A stretch of DNA of 64,000 nucleotides. Source: Oscheius tipulae. Its lineage: Eukaryota; Nematoda; Chromadorea; Rhabditida; Rhabditidae. Position numbers and translations under genes: made by a program. The stretch covers positions 4,944,501 to 5,008,500 of the forward strand of contig JASJZH010000001.1 in the NCBI GenBank assembly GCA_037178975.1, read 5' to 3'. Shown here one piece after another: positions 21,618 through 33,335 of the stretch. Position 1 is the first letter of the stretch, and each line of letters begins with the position of its first letter. Under the pieces are notes generated by a model. That model saw nothing but the letters and a program-made list of their open reading frames with translations. It was not told the DNA's origin and did not search any database.

Positions 21618-22278
21618 TTAGTTGTTTTCGTTGAGCAAAATGGGCGCATCGGCGAAATCATCAGCATATCCCTTGTTGTTTGATCTCAAAATGCTCAACA
21701 TGGTCTCTGCCAGTCCACGAATTGTGTCCAAGTTCCTCGCATTGATGTTAGCCCGGTCCTTGCTGAGAATGAAAATGTTCAGCGGTTCAATTAGCCTTTA
21801 ACGATGATATAAATATCAAAGTTGAAAATACCGTTCATGATGGGCGTGACAGTGTTGTCAGTACATGTCGCCGACTCGCAGAGATTCATCGATCCGTCTA
21901 AAATCCAGGGACAGTGGTAGTGGAGAGTTATGGCGATTCTGTCAGATGTCACGTTAGGATCTCCGTTCGAGATTCGGATGATAGAGTCTCGGAACTGGAA
22001 TACCCTTTGGAACCACCATTTGATCTCTTTGAACAGGGGAAGATATCTCCGGAACGTTTGTCACTCAATAAGCTTGGTTTACTTATTGTTAAACGGGTGT
22101 CTGAGAACTTTGAACCTATAGTTGTATTCCCTCGTCCTGGTCTAGAACTCTCTCGATCCAGACATTGTTGTCCCTCTGTGTCTCTACGAGATCGCGTGAG
22201 GGCTGAAGTGCACACAAACACTGGGCCAGCTGCCTTGAATAACACGTAAATAAGCGTTCTCCCGCCCTGCGTGGACAT
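21618..22278 (-). CDS. Small secreted-type protein, frame interrupted
   Basis: Minus strand. ATG at 22278 gives MSTQGGRTLIYVLFKAAG then PVFVCTSA, leader-like. Following exon segments read ETQRDNNVWIERVLDQDEG (about 22120-22200), LPLFKEIKWWFQRVFQFRD (about 21985-22050), IAITLHYHCPWILDGSMN and NLCESATCTDNTVTPIMNG (about 21840-21930), then LIEPLNIFILSKDRANIN and a hydrophilic end stopping TAA at 21618-21620. Each segment looks like protein, but they lie in different frames and not every junction has a usable splice site; around 21795-21830 in particular the frame must shift without a good intron. It may be a decaying gene, or one with an exon I mis-assigned. Family not recognised. Confidence 0.4.
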
Positions 22279-22810
22279 CCTTTAAAAGACGACCACATGC
22301 TATTCTCCACTGCGCTTTCTTTTTTGCAAAACTCGTTTTTAAATAAATTCCGTATCAAGCGCTTTAGCCTTTGTCTGACAAGTTGCATCAGAGGTTTTTT
22401 TTACTAACTGTTTAAGACAAAACCAGACGATTAGCTGATAAAACTATATTTCTCATTCCGTGCCAAAATATACTTTAAAAAAGAAGCCGGTCTCGCAAAG
22501 AAGTTCAGGGAAAATCAGACATCGCAGATATTTCGGCGTAAAATCAAATTTTCAAGCAATCGAAATCGGCATCTCGTTGCTTGAGTTTCTTTTTTTTTTT
22601 TTTTTTTACCCTTTTCTTCTGAAATATTCCAGTAACATACTCATAGTTATTAGATATGAGAATACTTTCGAGCTCTTACGAAGACAACAGCTTGTTTTTG
22701 AGCAATTCTTAGCTCCGCAACCACGAGCAGATAAACATGTCTGTCTTTGTTTAATCATTTCTTATTCTTCATATTTCCATTTTTATAGGAAATAACTTAC
22801 AGAAAAAGCA
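22279..22810. other. Intergenic, AT-rich
   Basis: 532 bases with a long poly-T run at about 22590-22608 and no supported gene. Confidence 0.45.
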
Positions 22811-23467
22811 ATGGATCCCTCTCGCCCAATCGACCCCTCTCCCATCATCACTTCTGCCCAGCCCAAGGCCCAGGAGCAGCCTCATCAGCCGGCCTGTGAA
22901 CGACAGGCCGATCAACAGAAAATGGTAAGCATTTTTTTTATTCTTGTTTATGAGTTTTCTATCAGAGAGATGAACGCGACAAGAACCTGCAATCTCGTCA
23001 GTCTCATTCGAACGTGCCACCTCCGCAGACGACGCCTCTTGACGAGAAGGTCAACCAGTAAGAAAGCAGCTCTAAATTGAAACGTGTATACATAGAGCTT
23101 TTTTGTAATAAAAGTGAATAAATCGACAATTTTGTTGTGATTCAAAACAGTTGTGCAGATTCATTGTCCAGTCGATTGTTCGACAGGAAGAACACGGTCG
23201 AAACACTTTTCGACAGGTGAATGATGGTCTTTTTGAACAGGTCTGTTTGCCTAATGTAAGTTGCAGGCCATCACCAGCCGTCTCCTTATCACTCTGTTTC
23301 TTTGCCTGGATCGTTTTTCCTTCTCTCTATAGTATTCGCTTTGTCTCCTAAAGCTTGGAGAGGATGCCAATCAAATGAATGCCGTTATTGGAAACCTCGA
23401 TGAAGGATCCCGACATCACCTTGATTTTATTTGCAAAAGCTGGCTGTGCAACAATTCTAAGTCGTGA
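22811..23467 (+). CDS. Small polar protein of unknown function, with short and long forms
   Basis: Exon 1 (22811-22924) encodes a Pro/Gln/Asp-rich start (MDPSRPIDPSPIITSAQP); exon 2 (from 22965) encodes RDERDKNLQSRQSHSN and PPPQTTPLDEKVNQ. There either TAA ends a 70-residue form, or the strong donor CAGTAAGAAAG at 23058 is spliced to an acceptor near 23161. The long form continues FIVQSIVRQEEHGRNTFRQ, LFEQVCLPN, then, after another intron (about 23257-23330), YSLCLLKLGEDANQMNA and LDFICKSWLCNNSKS to TGA at 23465-23467. All junction phases agree. No signal peptide. The N-terminus resembles the gene at 42105-42367. Family unknown. Confidence 0.5.
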
Positions 23468-23602
23468 TCAGTGCTATAATGTATGCAAAAGTCCCTCTTG
23501 TTTGGTTCGCATTGAATATTCAAAAGGTTCACTGTTTTCACCCTAGAAACTGCACTTTCTCTTTTCTCAATTTCGCCAATTTCTACAAAACAATTTTCAG
23601 CA

Positions 23603-26513
23603 ATGAAAAAGAAACCCGACCTACAAGGTCTCCGTGGACTAGCAATCACGAGTGTTCTCCTCTTCCACTTTTTCCCGAGATCCTTTCCCAATGGTTATTT
23701 GGGAGTCGACCAGTAGAGTTTTAATACCATTATCAACCCGCTTTCTCTGCAGATTCTTCGTTCTTTCTGGCTATCTAATGACACTGATCTTCGGCTCGAG
23801 AGAAATCACAAAACATACAGTTCAGCAGTTTTACTACAGAAGAGTCAAACGGATTTTGCCTCTCTACGTAGCGGTTATACTTTCCGGTAGATGTTTCGCA
23901 GCATATTTTCGAGTTTTCAGTCTTCATTCTCATGTTCTTCCTTCTCCCATCAACATTCCGTGGTCTGAATAGAGAAACTGCCACGAGAGCAGTTCTACTC
24001 GTCTCAAATATGGCTAAAACCCAAACTAATAACGACTATTTTGTGCTGGTCAGTTTCTCAAGGACGTCAAATATAAAATAAATAAATCTAGTTGGAACAA
24101 GCAGCCGACCTCTTCACCCACACCTGGTCCTTGTCATGTGAACTACAATTCTATCTTCTCGCTCCAGCCATGTTCTGCCTGTTCAGCTTTGTTACTATCA
24201 TCTCTACAGTCTCATTCAGTCTAATTTTGTCTTTTTCCTTGGGGTATCATCTTTTGGCCGACAGCCAGACTTCTTTCAACAGGTATGCAATGAGTGTTCT
24301 TGAACCAAGCGTCATCAGTGTTTTCTGTCGACTCTGGCAGTTCCAAATCGGAATGGCTGCGTTTTATTGCGGGGGAATGTTGGAAAAGCGTTTGGAAGAG
24401 ACTTACGAGGAAGAAGACAAGGAGTCTCTGATTGATGAACAGGATAGTAGCAGAAAACCGAACCAGAGTGTCATCCGCACTATTCAATTGTTGTTCTGGA
24501 TATCCCTCTATCTTCTAATATTCTGCTCTCTGAATCCTTCCCCACTGCCCAGCAAAGTCGTGAGAGTAGTATCAACAGTAGTATCCGGAGCAGTCATTTT
24601 CTTTGGAAGCCATGTCCAGAATAATCCGCTGAACTGGAAGTAGGTGGAACTAAATTAAACGTTAGAAACGACTTTCTAGAGCTCTGGTCTACCTGGGAGA
24701 CATCTCATACTCTCTGTACCTAGTGCACTGGCCATTATTTGTTTGGATTAAGTACTACTACAAGGACACGGTTATAAGTCAGTTTTCAACTCTCTGGAAT
24801 CTATTGTACAGACTACCTGGCCACGATTATTCTTGCCCTCGTACTAGCTATTCTGGTTACGGAAACATTCGAGCGCTGGTATCAGACACTAGACACAAAG
24901 AAGATTATACTCTTGTTGACTCTACTATATCTTTCTATCGGAGCAGCGCTGCTAAACGCAGGTAACATAGTTCTTGGGTATTTCCCGGAACGCACTTTCC
25001 AGTAGGCACTAATGGCAATTACGAATAGCTGCAGAGTAAAGAAGAAGCAAATTTTACTAGTGTACTTGAATACAAGTATCTAGTAACTGATAGAGCGTGG
25101 ATAATTTTACTAACAAATTTGGCTGATGGCCCGGTGGGGCTCGTGACAGGTAGATGCTGTTCCAGTCGAGCTACCCCCTGACAGGAACGACGTTCTCCCA
25201 GACGCGCATCTCCCAAACTGACTCGAAGTGACTTGACTTGCAAAGAGTAATTGCTGTCACAAAATATGTGTGACAAATTGGCAATTAGGGCTTCAGACAC
25301 ACACAGACTTTTGGGCATTTTAAAATAGGTACTTTGATGAAATTGCGCCTAATGGACAGTTTTTTTTTTCATGTAGTACACAAGAACCAATTAATTTAGA
25401 GACTTTGGGACAGCTAATAGACGGTGAAGATGAAGCAGTGACTTTCACGCAAAACGTATCCAGTGGTTGGTTTCTGTCTAAAAGTTTTCATTGAAATCAG
25501 GGGAGTCTGTCAGAATCAACACGGAGTACGATAAACGAGAGTATCCAAATCTTGTTATCAAGAACTGTTGTCCAAACAACAAAGAACATGGTTTCTGCTC
25601 CTTTCCTGTGGGTTTATCCAACTTTAAAAGACTGTATTAAAGCAAGGGAACGGGTCAAATAGAATCTTGGTACTCGGGAACAGTTACACCGCCAATTTGG
25701 CACCATTAGTCTACGAGGCTTTCGGGCAAATCGGCAACAATATCAGCAAGTTTTCAAACAGTTGTCAGTTGTCCTTGTTTTGAGATAAGATTGATGTTTA
25801 GACTGTGAAGTATTGACTATTGATTCGAGTAACCACAACTTCCAGTGCAAAAGTTCTTATAACAAGTATAAAACTGTTGCCAAGGCGTTCAAGCCGGACA
25901 TCTTGTTTATTATTGCCAGGCGAGAATCACTTAGGTTTTGAGAATGTTTGTAGGACGATCAAAGCAGAATCGAAATTCGAAAATCCTTACCAGATTGAGG
26001 ACGAGATCTACGATGAGATGAAGGAGACTTTGGATGTGAGTTTCAACAATCTTTTGGTGCTGACTATCATTTTAGGACTATCAACTGGTGGTGAAGAAAA
26101 AAATCTATATCCTGTCGTCAGTACCGAAGGTCAACTCGGACCATGTTTGAAGACTGAATCAGTTCATTGCACAGAACTCGACCAGACCTTTCGAAGCAAA
26201 AGTCAACCAAACTTTTCTCAACGGACAGGCGAGAATAAGCCGGCTACTGTACCCGTAGTTTACTCTTTCTTACACCGTACTCACCTCATTCAGATGCTCT
26301 AAATGCGAAGTGTTTGACTTCAATTCTGTGTTTCTCGACACGAGCGGTAAGCAATACTGAGCAAAAAGGAAATTTCCAGGCTCTATTGTGTATTTCGACC
26401 CCCAAACGAAGATCTCATATTTTACGAGTGGTTCGCATATTACAGCTACTGGAATGGAGGCTCTACGACCGGTTTTCACCCGTCTGGCCAAGAATTTCCA
26501 GGAGGGGAGATAG
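23603..26513 (+). CDS. OAC-type acyltransferase (acyltransferase-3 plus SGNH domain)
   Basis: Membrane O-acyltransferase of the nematode OAC family. It starts KKPDLQGLRGLAITSVLLFH, the hallmark of acyltransferase-3 domains, then PNGYLGVDQ and FFVLSGYLMTL. Further membrane exons follow, with THTWSLSCELQFYLLAPA and YLGDISYSLYLVHWP. An extended loop and a luminal SGNH hydrolase domain follow: RILVLGNSYTANLAP is the block with the nucleophile Ser, and the C-terminus has YFTSGSHITATGMEALRP, the usual catalytic His block. The stop TAG is at 26511-26513. The intron at about 24961-25370 is large for this genome and contains a dispersed repeat. The frame seems to slip by one near 25910-25930 between FKPDILFII and the following segment, a possible indel or unseen splice. 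It likely acylates a surface lipid or sugar. Confidence 0.82.
25114..25312 (+). repeat. Dispersed repeat, copy 1 (inside OAC intron)
   Basis: About 200 bases that match, in inverted orientation, the segment at 38935-39134. Shared blocks include TGGGGCTCGTGACAG, TCTCCCA followed by CTCCCAAACTGACTCG, TTGCAAAGAGTAA, GCTGTCACAAA, TATGTGTGACAAATTG and GGCTTCAGACA. An internal GTCACA..TGTGAC palindrome is present. No coding capacity, so probably a non-autonomous mobile element. Confidence 0.7.
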
Positions 26514-26717
26514 TTAATTGAATTTTGTGTAAACTCTTTTGTCAAAACGGGTATATAGTAAAGATTTTTCAAAACATAAAAAGACTCAATGCTGGACTTT
26601 TGGACCATCCTAGACTGACACTCTGTCACCGTCTATCCAGTTCTATTTGTTCATCTGTAACAGCTTGGCTGCAGTCCATCAAAAGAGATTCGCACTTCCC
26701 TCTACTCTTCCCCTACA

Positions 26718-28367
26718 ATGCTGAGTATTTCCCCCAAACCTTCTACTTTTAAAAGTACATTCAGGCCGTCATCTTTGGCTCAAAGTACTAGTAATTTTTC
26801 TCGGAATCTGTGGTTTAATCAGTTTATCTAACCGGGAACCTCAACTAGACGAGCCAGTACATAATGGAAAGAATATAGACGTAGTCCTCAGCTCAGTTAT
26901 CGTGTACAAAGCCTACTTGGACAAGAGAGGCGGAAGGAACGATTTGAAGGTATTGGCGGTCAATAGATGCCACAATGGACAGAGGTAGAGGCATTTGAAG
27001 GAGTTCAGTTTTTAAAGTTCAGCTTATTGTCAGTAGATATCGATGGGAGATCGGAGCCGATGCAAGCGAGACCTCTAGAAGGAAAGTGTCCGTGGCAATG
27101 GGCGATGGGCTGTTTGTTGAACACCTACTTCCACCAAGTAAATCTGTCCCTAGATAGTACACCCGATACGGTTGGTTTTTACAAGAAAAAATACAGCTTT
27201 TAGGTGACTGTGAGAAGCAGCAGAGGTAGTCAAGTCATGTCTGTTCATACAGTAACTGACAGTCCAGAAGGTGGACTGACCATCTGCCTCCCCCCCATTT
27301 TCTGGTATACTTTCCTTCCAAAAGAATTGAATGAAAAGTTCAGGTACACGGACTGGACCAAGATTCTCATGTTCGTCGAGTATTGGAAACTCCAGGAAGC
27401 TACCCAATTCCTGTTCTACCATCAGTCTTCTACGACTGACTCCTACAAGGCTCTCGAATACTACGTCAAGGAGGAAAGTTGCTCATTGTTTCTTATTGCA
27501 ACTCTTTCAGGGAATAGCTGAAATCATCGACTGGCCCATGTTCCCGGCTTCGGACAAGTTCAATCCGAACGGGGAAGTCTATCGTCTGGCTCATTCTCTC
27601 GCCCAGAATGACTGTATTCTGAGGGCGAAGACGGAATTCGTGACTATCATAGACTTTGATGAGCTACTCGTTCTGAGGTTTTTTGCACTAGTTTTATTGG
27701 AGAGTGTATTCAGGGACGTGAATGATAAGAATATCATGGATCTTTTGAAAACAATTGGGAAGAAGGTCGGCTCTCTCAGTTTCGTTCACAAACACCTTCT
27801 TTTCCATCCTCCTCTGGCTCCGAACCCCTACGATTTTTCCAAAGTTGACTTTGAAGGGGTCATTCACGCCGTATACAAAAACAGGAAAGGACCTCAGAAG
27901 GTTTGTTCGATCAGACCTGGTCATGTTAATGTTAAGTGTATCGTTCGTCGAAACGGCATTGACCGTATTTCCACTCATCGAGTCGTCTCATTCCGTAGCA
28001 AAACCTGGTACGAATTCACAACCATGTACGGCATCCTACTTCATGCTCGCTACAACTGGATCGACTTGAACACGACCCAAGTTGAACATCCGGTCAAACT
28101 CGTAGCTGATCCTCTAGCCTATCAGATGAAAATACAGGAAGTTCTGAAGAAGATCTATCCGAACGGAGCTATTTTCAAGGACGAGACCCAAATAGCCATG
28201 GGAAATTGTGTGAATGGGTGAGGCCTCAGCCTTCACTAACTACAGGAAAGTTTAGGTGGAGAAGAAAACAAGGAAACTGCAAGACGCCAAGCACTTTCTG
28301 CCGAGAGGAAATGTTGGAGCGAGAGCAATGGGTCGAAGCCAAAGAACCTGTTTTCACTGTCGTATAG
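26718..28367 (+). CDS. GT92 (DUF23) family glycosyltransferase
   Basis: Starts MLSISPKPSTFK, and after a very short intron (about 31 bases) reads a signal anchor LVIFLGICGLISLS, making a type II Golgi membrane protein. The catalytic domain contains MFVEYWKLQEATQFLFYHQS, IIDWPMFPASDKFN, then FVTIIDFDELL, the DxD-like site of the family, followed by HKHLLFHPPLAPNPYDFSK and MHARYNW-like HARYNWIDLNTTQ. It ends KEPVFTVV with TAG at 28365-28367. Family members such as C. elegans GALT-1 add galactose to core fucose of N-glycans, which are targets of nematotoxic lectins (family knowledge). It lies between an acyltransferase and a lectin, an interesting sugar-themed neighbourhood. Confidence 0.85.
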
Positions 28368-28728
28368 TTACTTCGAATTCGATCACGGGTCTTCTTTGAA
28401 TTGATAATGTGGAGAAAAAAAAACTATAAACGAGGAGTTTCCCATGTCCTTTAAGTCCTATCACAATTTGTTCTCTGACATTGCCAGTTCGAACTTTGAA
28501 CGCGAGTCTGTCAATTGTTTAGATCTTTTTAAAATCTGAGTACCTCTGGAGCATCCGAAGATGCTGGGACATTCACGAAGTGAAAGAGTTGTGTGGGTTG
28601 AGTCGATTGTAAACAAATTGAAACTTTTTGCTTCTGTCAGGAAAAGTCGTTTTGGGTCATAGTTTCCTCCTCTTATCAGCCGAAAAACTAATCCGTGCAC
28701 ATTCGAGCAACAGTCTTCTTTTCGAGCT
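28368..28728. other. Intergenic, upstream region of lectin gene
   Basis: 361 bases between the GT92 gene and the lectin gene, with no further gene. The GATA site at 28673 lies here. Confidence 0.5.
28673..28680 (-). promoter_or_regulatory. GATA element before lectin gene
   Basis: CTTATCAG (CTGATAAG on the other strand), 49 bases upstream of the ATG at 28729. Confidence 0.45.
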
Positions 28729-29800
28729 ATGATGCTTATAGTTCTATGCCTAGCTCTGGTAACAAGAACAGCGGCTGTTTGTCCCAACGGTATGACCTAT
28801 GAACCTACCCAAGACTCGTGAGTTTTCATCTCTCAGAGGGTATTAGGTTCCAGATGCTACAAGTACGTTTCCGATCCACTTGGCTGGTTGGCAGCCGAAC
28901 AATATTGTAATCTGTTGTCGGGAAATCTCGTTTTCATGCAGAACTCGTTCGAGAATACCTATGTTAGCACCTTGAGTCAGGGAAATTCTACATGGATCGG
29001 ACTGAACTACCTGATGACCAACAGTTGGCAATGGTCAGCCAATTCTATCAGTTCTTTTACAAAATGGGCACCTGGTAGTCCGAGCCAGCCAACAGCAAAT
29101 CCATGTGTCTACATGAAATCCGACAGTGTCTGGGTGTAATATTCTCTGCAACCTGTATAATTTTATCCGAAACTTCAGGAATGCTATCTGTTCACAGTCC
29201 CTACCTTTTATTTGTGAGGCTTCGAATTCTTCGGCGCCAGTTTCCAGCGTCGTGACTTGTGGACCAAGATGTAGTAAGAAAAGCTGTTAGTATTCGAGTG
29301 TACGACAGACGTTTAGGTGGCTGTACGTGTGGCGCCGGCTATGAAATGTATCCTGGAACTTGTAGATGTTACAAAGTATTTGATTCTTCAATAAAACTGC
29401 TCTTCTTTCAGTACAACCCGGCCTGGCAGAAGTACAATGACGCCAAAGCGGTCTGTGCTTCCGAAGGATCCACTCTCGTCAAGGTTGGATCAGCCGATGT
29501 GAACAGCTATCTTCTGACAATTTGGCTTTACACGAATGACGATGTTTGGATTGGACTCTATTGTCCAACTTCGGACAAAAACGACTGTTATTGGCCAGAT
29601 GGAACCCCGTTGAACGGATTCGATAAATTCCTACCTGGCCATCCTCTAGCCAATACGGGTACATACATGACGAATCACGATCAGGGGAATTGGGTGAGCT
29701 TGAATACGACCTACGGCTACGAGGTCTCCTATCTCTGTGAGCGAGGTCAGTGTTGTCTCCATCCTGTCAATACGAAGTTTCAGGGCCAACAACAGTCTAA
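28729..29800 (+). CDS. Secreted protein with two C-type lectin domains
   Basis: Signal peptide MMLIVLCLALVTRTAA, then CPNGMTYEPTQDSRCYKYV opening CTLD1 with STWIGLNYLMTNSWQW and NPCVYMKSDSVW; a closing exon has LPFICEASN. CTLD2 starts GCTCGAGYEMYPGTCRCYK and contains VWIGLYCP and NDCYWPDGTPL. The last exon adds only a few residues (GPTTV) and TAA at 29798-29800; AATAAA follows near 29822. CTLD1 resembles that of the fusion gene at 34082 (SFENxY and NSWIGLNYL motifs) more than the 11-16 kb group. Calcium-site triads are not evident. Confidence 0.86.
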
Positions 29801-30333
29801 CCCCAAGGATTTGAATTTATGAATAAAGATTTTGTGATTAATGCACCTGTTTGCACCGGTTGTATTCGATACCACCATAGACACTGTTGTAACGCACAGA
29901 GGATTCGTTATCCCGCTATTTTTCGTCTAGCGTAACTCCCCATCTACCGTAATCCGCTGTCGCCCGCCACGATCTCGATTTTTACTGTTGTTCCTTCCTG
30001 AATTTCTCTCTTCTGTTTTTCCTGTCTAGATTTTTACCCTTTTCGATAATTTTTATGGTCTATTTCGATAAACCATTTTCTAAAACGCTTTTCTCTCGAG
30101 TTATAAACAAAACACGTTGTTTTCCTCGAGAATCTTTCGTTCTGGCTTCTTGAATCCGGCATTCACGTGCCGAGCTGGACTTTGAATCGTAGAGTATTGG
30201 TATATTCTTTCGATTATCAGACAAACTGGTATTTGCTCCTGATTTGACCTCTAGCATAGATATTGGTATATCTATTGCTTTTGATTGAACTTACTTCGTT
30301 ATATTGGTATATAACAAGTCAATTTTCAGCAGA
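29801..30333. other. Intergenic, with repeated ATTGGTATAT motif
   Basis: 533 bases without a gene. The motif ATTGGTATAT occurs at about 30195, 30261 and 30303, the last just before the splice-acceptor-like AATTTTCAG that precedes the next ATG. Confidence 0.5.
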
Positions 30334-31195
30334 ATGGACACTACGAACGACGATGACGAGCTGAACCGTCTTGCCAACAAATACATCAAAACTCCGGCCA
30401 AGGATGCCGACGCCACCAATCAGGAAAAGACAAGCTTTGTTTCCTTGAGTGCTTTGGAAGAGCATAGAGAGTTGATGATTAACACCATCGTTCAGAAGAA
30501 ATGAAACAACCATCTTGAAAAGATTGATCGCAGTGAAAGGGGCCTGGTGAACAAATTAGAGTCCGATTGTCCACATGACACTATTAGGCTTGAGAAAATG
30601 AGCATTACATCTATGAAAATTTTTAAAACGATGCCAGCGCACGGCGCTCACGAACACGAAACTCTCAAACAGGCAAAACGTGCTCTTAACTGAGGCTAGG
30701 CTGGAAGTCATTGACAAGCTGCGTAACGTCAAATTGGAGCGGCATAGGCTCAGACAACTTTTGACTTGTGACCTAGACAGAATTGTAGAGAAGGAAAACC
30801 TCGTAAAGCAGGTAAATGACCTTTGGGTTAATATTGATATTTTGAAACAGCAAATCGATGGCTATGAAAATGAAGTTCCAGGCTCCACTCGACACTGGAA
30901 ACGGCCGTCGTCATCTGACAGACGAGGAGATTCTCGGAGACGACCCTCCGAAGAAAGAAGACGCAATAGAGACGGGTAAGCTTTCTTCGCCCTTTTATTG
31001 GTGATTACGTTTGGGAAATAACAAGTAATTCTCAGATGCCGCTATGAACTGCGGCCCAATCAAGGGCGAGACTGAAGGACGACGCCGAGAATCGTCAACT
31101 CCTACCGAAGGAGAGGACCCTACGAACACCAGGTCCGTTTGTTCATTTCTCACAGACACACAAACAGCACGGTGGCAGTTAGCAAAAACATCCTA
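30334..31195 (+). pseudogene. Coiled-coil protein gene with in-frame stop and frame change
   Basis: A probable trans-splice acceptor (AATTTTCAG) precedes an ATG opening MDTTNDDDELNRLANKYIK and further polar sequence with SLSALEEHRELMINTIVQK. TGA at 30502-30504 interrupts, yet the same frame goes on NNHLEKIDRSERGLVNKLES and beyond as helix-forming sequence. From about 30680 another frame reads LLTEARLEVIDKLRNVKLER and HRLRQLLTCDLDRIVEKENL, then after an intron-like break APLDTGNGRRHLTDEEIL and a hydrophilic end. All parts are charged, Leu-rich and coiled-coil-like, as if one protein had been broken twice. I cannot name the family. It may be a pseudogene, or the stops may be avoided by splicing I did not find. 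Confidence 0.4.
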
Positions 31196-31747
31196 GTCGC
31201 TCAAATGATCCCAATTGTTGAAGTTCCTTCGTCTTTTCAATAGAAAATTTGGGCGTAATCTCTAGAATGAGGATCTGAGAAAAAAAGGCCGGGACTGTAC
31301 GCAATCTAACCGTAACGCTCAAAACAATGGGGAAAACAACTCGAATCGTCAGAGGAGTCCACAGCCAAACCAACAAAGAGGTTTAAACAACTATCTTGCT
31401 CACGTTACTCTGAATCTTTATAGCTCCTACTTGAACTTGGAAACTTAATTATCCCCTAATTTCTTGCAAAATTAAGTTTTTTAACAACAACTTTAGCGCT
31501 TATGTTTCGAGGTCCCGAACGAACAAAAACCAAAGATATTGAATAGTTCGGATCACCGCCCTCGGACCTTTGAAAAACAAGACTAAAAGAGCATGTTGTT
31601 TTCTCCAAATAGCCGCTGGAAGGCGAGCAGAGAGGGTAGTCAACAAAAGTGCAAACGGGCCCCGTGACAGCATAACATTTTCTCGTTTCGAATCCAACAC
31701 ACAACATACGTGTTTTCCGAATCTCATTAGACTGTATCGGCAATACT
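31196..31747. other. Intergenic, upstream region of COX15
   Basis: 552 bases with scattered open frames on both strands but no exon I can support. Confidence 0.45.
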
Positions 31748-33080
31748 ATGTCGTCTACCGTCGCTTATACTGCTGGAAAGTGAGACTTTAGTAGATTTGT
31801 TAATCATTTTTTTTTTTGAGAAATTTCAAAACGGGAGTTGTTGATCCCGTGGTTGCGGGTCTGTCCGAGGCAGTCAGAACCAGAGTCGGGCTTTGGCTTC
31901 TTCTCTGTGTTGCTGGCTGCTACGTAGGAGTTAGTATGGGAGGATTCACTCGACTGAACGAGGCAGCCATGAAAATGACCGATCTCCATCCGTTCCGATG
32001 GATTCCGCCTTTTGGACACTGGGAAGAAGAGTTCGACAACTACAAGAAGTTTGACGAGTACGCACTGTGAGTTTCTCTCCGAGTTTTGTATTCCCAATTT
32101 CCAGACTACCGGCCGAGGAGAGACAAGAACTGACTCTGAATGAGTTCATCTACCGCTGGTTCCTTGTCTATTTCCATCGAATTGGTGGAAGGATGCTTTT
32201 CTTTCTCTTCGTCATCCCCTGTTCCGTCTTCTGGTACAAGGGATACTTCAATCGCCCTCTGAAGTATCGAATGACTATTGCTGGACTTCTGATGTTGGCA
32301 CAGATCCCATTGGGATGGTACATGCTAAATAGCGGACTCAATCGAAATCTGATGGCCAACAAGAAGAAGCCCGGAGTCAGTCAGTATCGAATGGCTGTTC
32401 ATCTGATCACTCCGTTCTTCATGTTCGGAATATTCCTCTACAATGCCCTATCGCTGCTTGTGGAACCTCAGAATGTGAGTTCTTCTCGAAAATAATATGA
32501 ATACAAGTTTAGCACTTCAAGATGGCCAAAATTGGAAGTGCTCGTCTTCTGGGTAAGATTCTCATTGGTCTCCTACTGGTTGGATCCTTCATGGGCTCTT
32601 TTCTCACGGCTCTTGACGCCGCTGAGCCCGAATATGCACGAGCCTGGATTCCGGACGATCTGTGGGTACTGATACCGAAGTGGAAGAATATCTTCGAGAA
32701 TCCAGTCACGGCAAACTTCGTTCACAGATATTTGGTAAGTCTTAAGTTAAAATGATACTGACTGAACAAATGCATCACATCAATTCATTTCAGGGGTACA
32801 TAACGTTCGCGATGATCAATTTGACCTTTTTCTACTGTAGTCGTCTTCAACTTCTACCTCGTGCTGACATGGCTCTCAAGGCTATCATGGCTCTCGGTTA
32901 CAGCCAACTTTGTCTTGGCATCATCACACTGGTTAGCGTTTGCTCACTTCTTCTATCACACAGTTACAGTACTTCCGCGACCCGGCAGTCTTCGCCTGGC
33001 TTCACCAGAACTTCTCCGTCCACTTGTTCAGTGCCATCATCTGGTTCGTGCACGAAATTCGCGAGCTTCCGCGAGATTGA
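31748..33080 (+). CDS. cox-15: Haem A synthase COX15 (mitochondrial)
   Basis: Converts haem O to haem A in the inner mitochondrial membrane for cytochrome c oxidase. The first exon (MSSTVAYTAGK) joins in phase across an intron (about 31778-31820) with an unusual TTTTTGAG acceptor. The protein then reads VGLWLLLCVAGCYVGVSMGG, the conserved first TM with GGFTRL, a matrix-side loop, VYFHRIGGRMLFF, LLMLAQIPLGWYMLNSGL, QYRMAVHLITPFF, NFVHRYLGYITF and a last exon with SVHLFSAIIWFVHE ending in TGA at 33078-33080. The paired His residues in these helices are the haem ligands of the family. Length fits COX15 if the presequence is short; a longer mitochondrial leader might start upstream. Confidence 0.88.
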
Positions 33081-33294
33081 TGTAAATATTTCTTTCCTAA
33101 TAAATGTGCGAATTGAGTCCCTTTGTGCAAATCGTGTCGACTCATGCCTCTGATCGTTGAAAGGGGAGAGCTTTCTTCTAGCAGATGCAGTTTGGACATC
33201 ACTTCTGCTCAAAAGTGATGAAAATGTTTCCAGTCTGGTCCCATTAAGATGACTTAGAGTACTTCATAAATCCTGCAAGAGACACCTGAAGACG

Positions 33295-33300
33295 TATAAA
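33295..33300 (+). promoter_or_regulatory. TATA box of CPRC repeat gene
   Basis: TATAAA, 41 bases before the ATG at 33336. Confidence 0.5.
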
Positions 33301-33335
33301 AGAGACAGGTAGTTACTCAAGGCATCAGTTTAGTA

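Noticed and set aside
25114-25180. tRNA gene or tRNA-derived SINE in the dispersed repeat
   Set aside because: A and B boxes do not match well in both copies and no cloverleaf can be formed.
26149-26181. In-frame TGA in the OAC gene after VPKVNSDHV, suggesting a pseudogene
   Set aside because: A 33-base GTCAAC..AATCAG intron removes it and the frame joins to FIAQNSTRPFEA.
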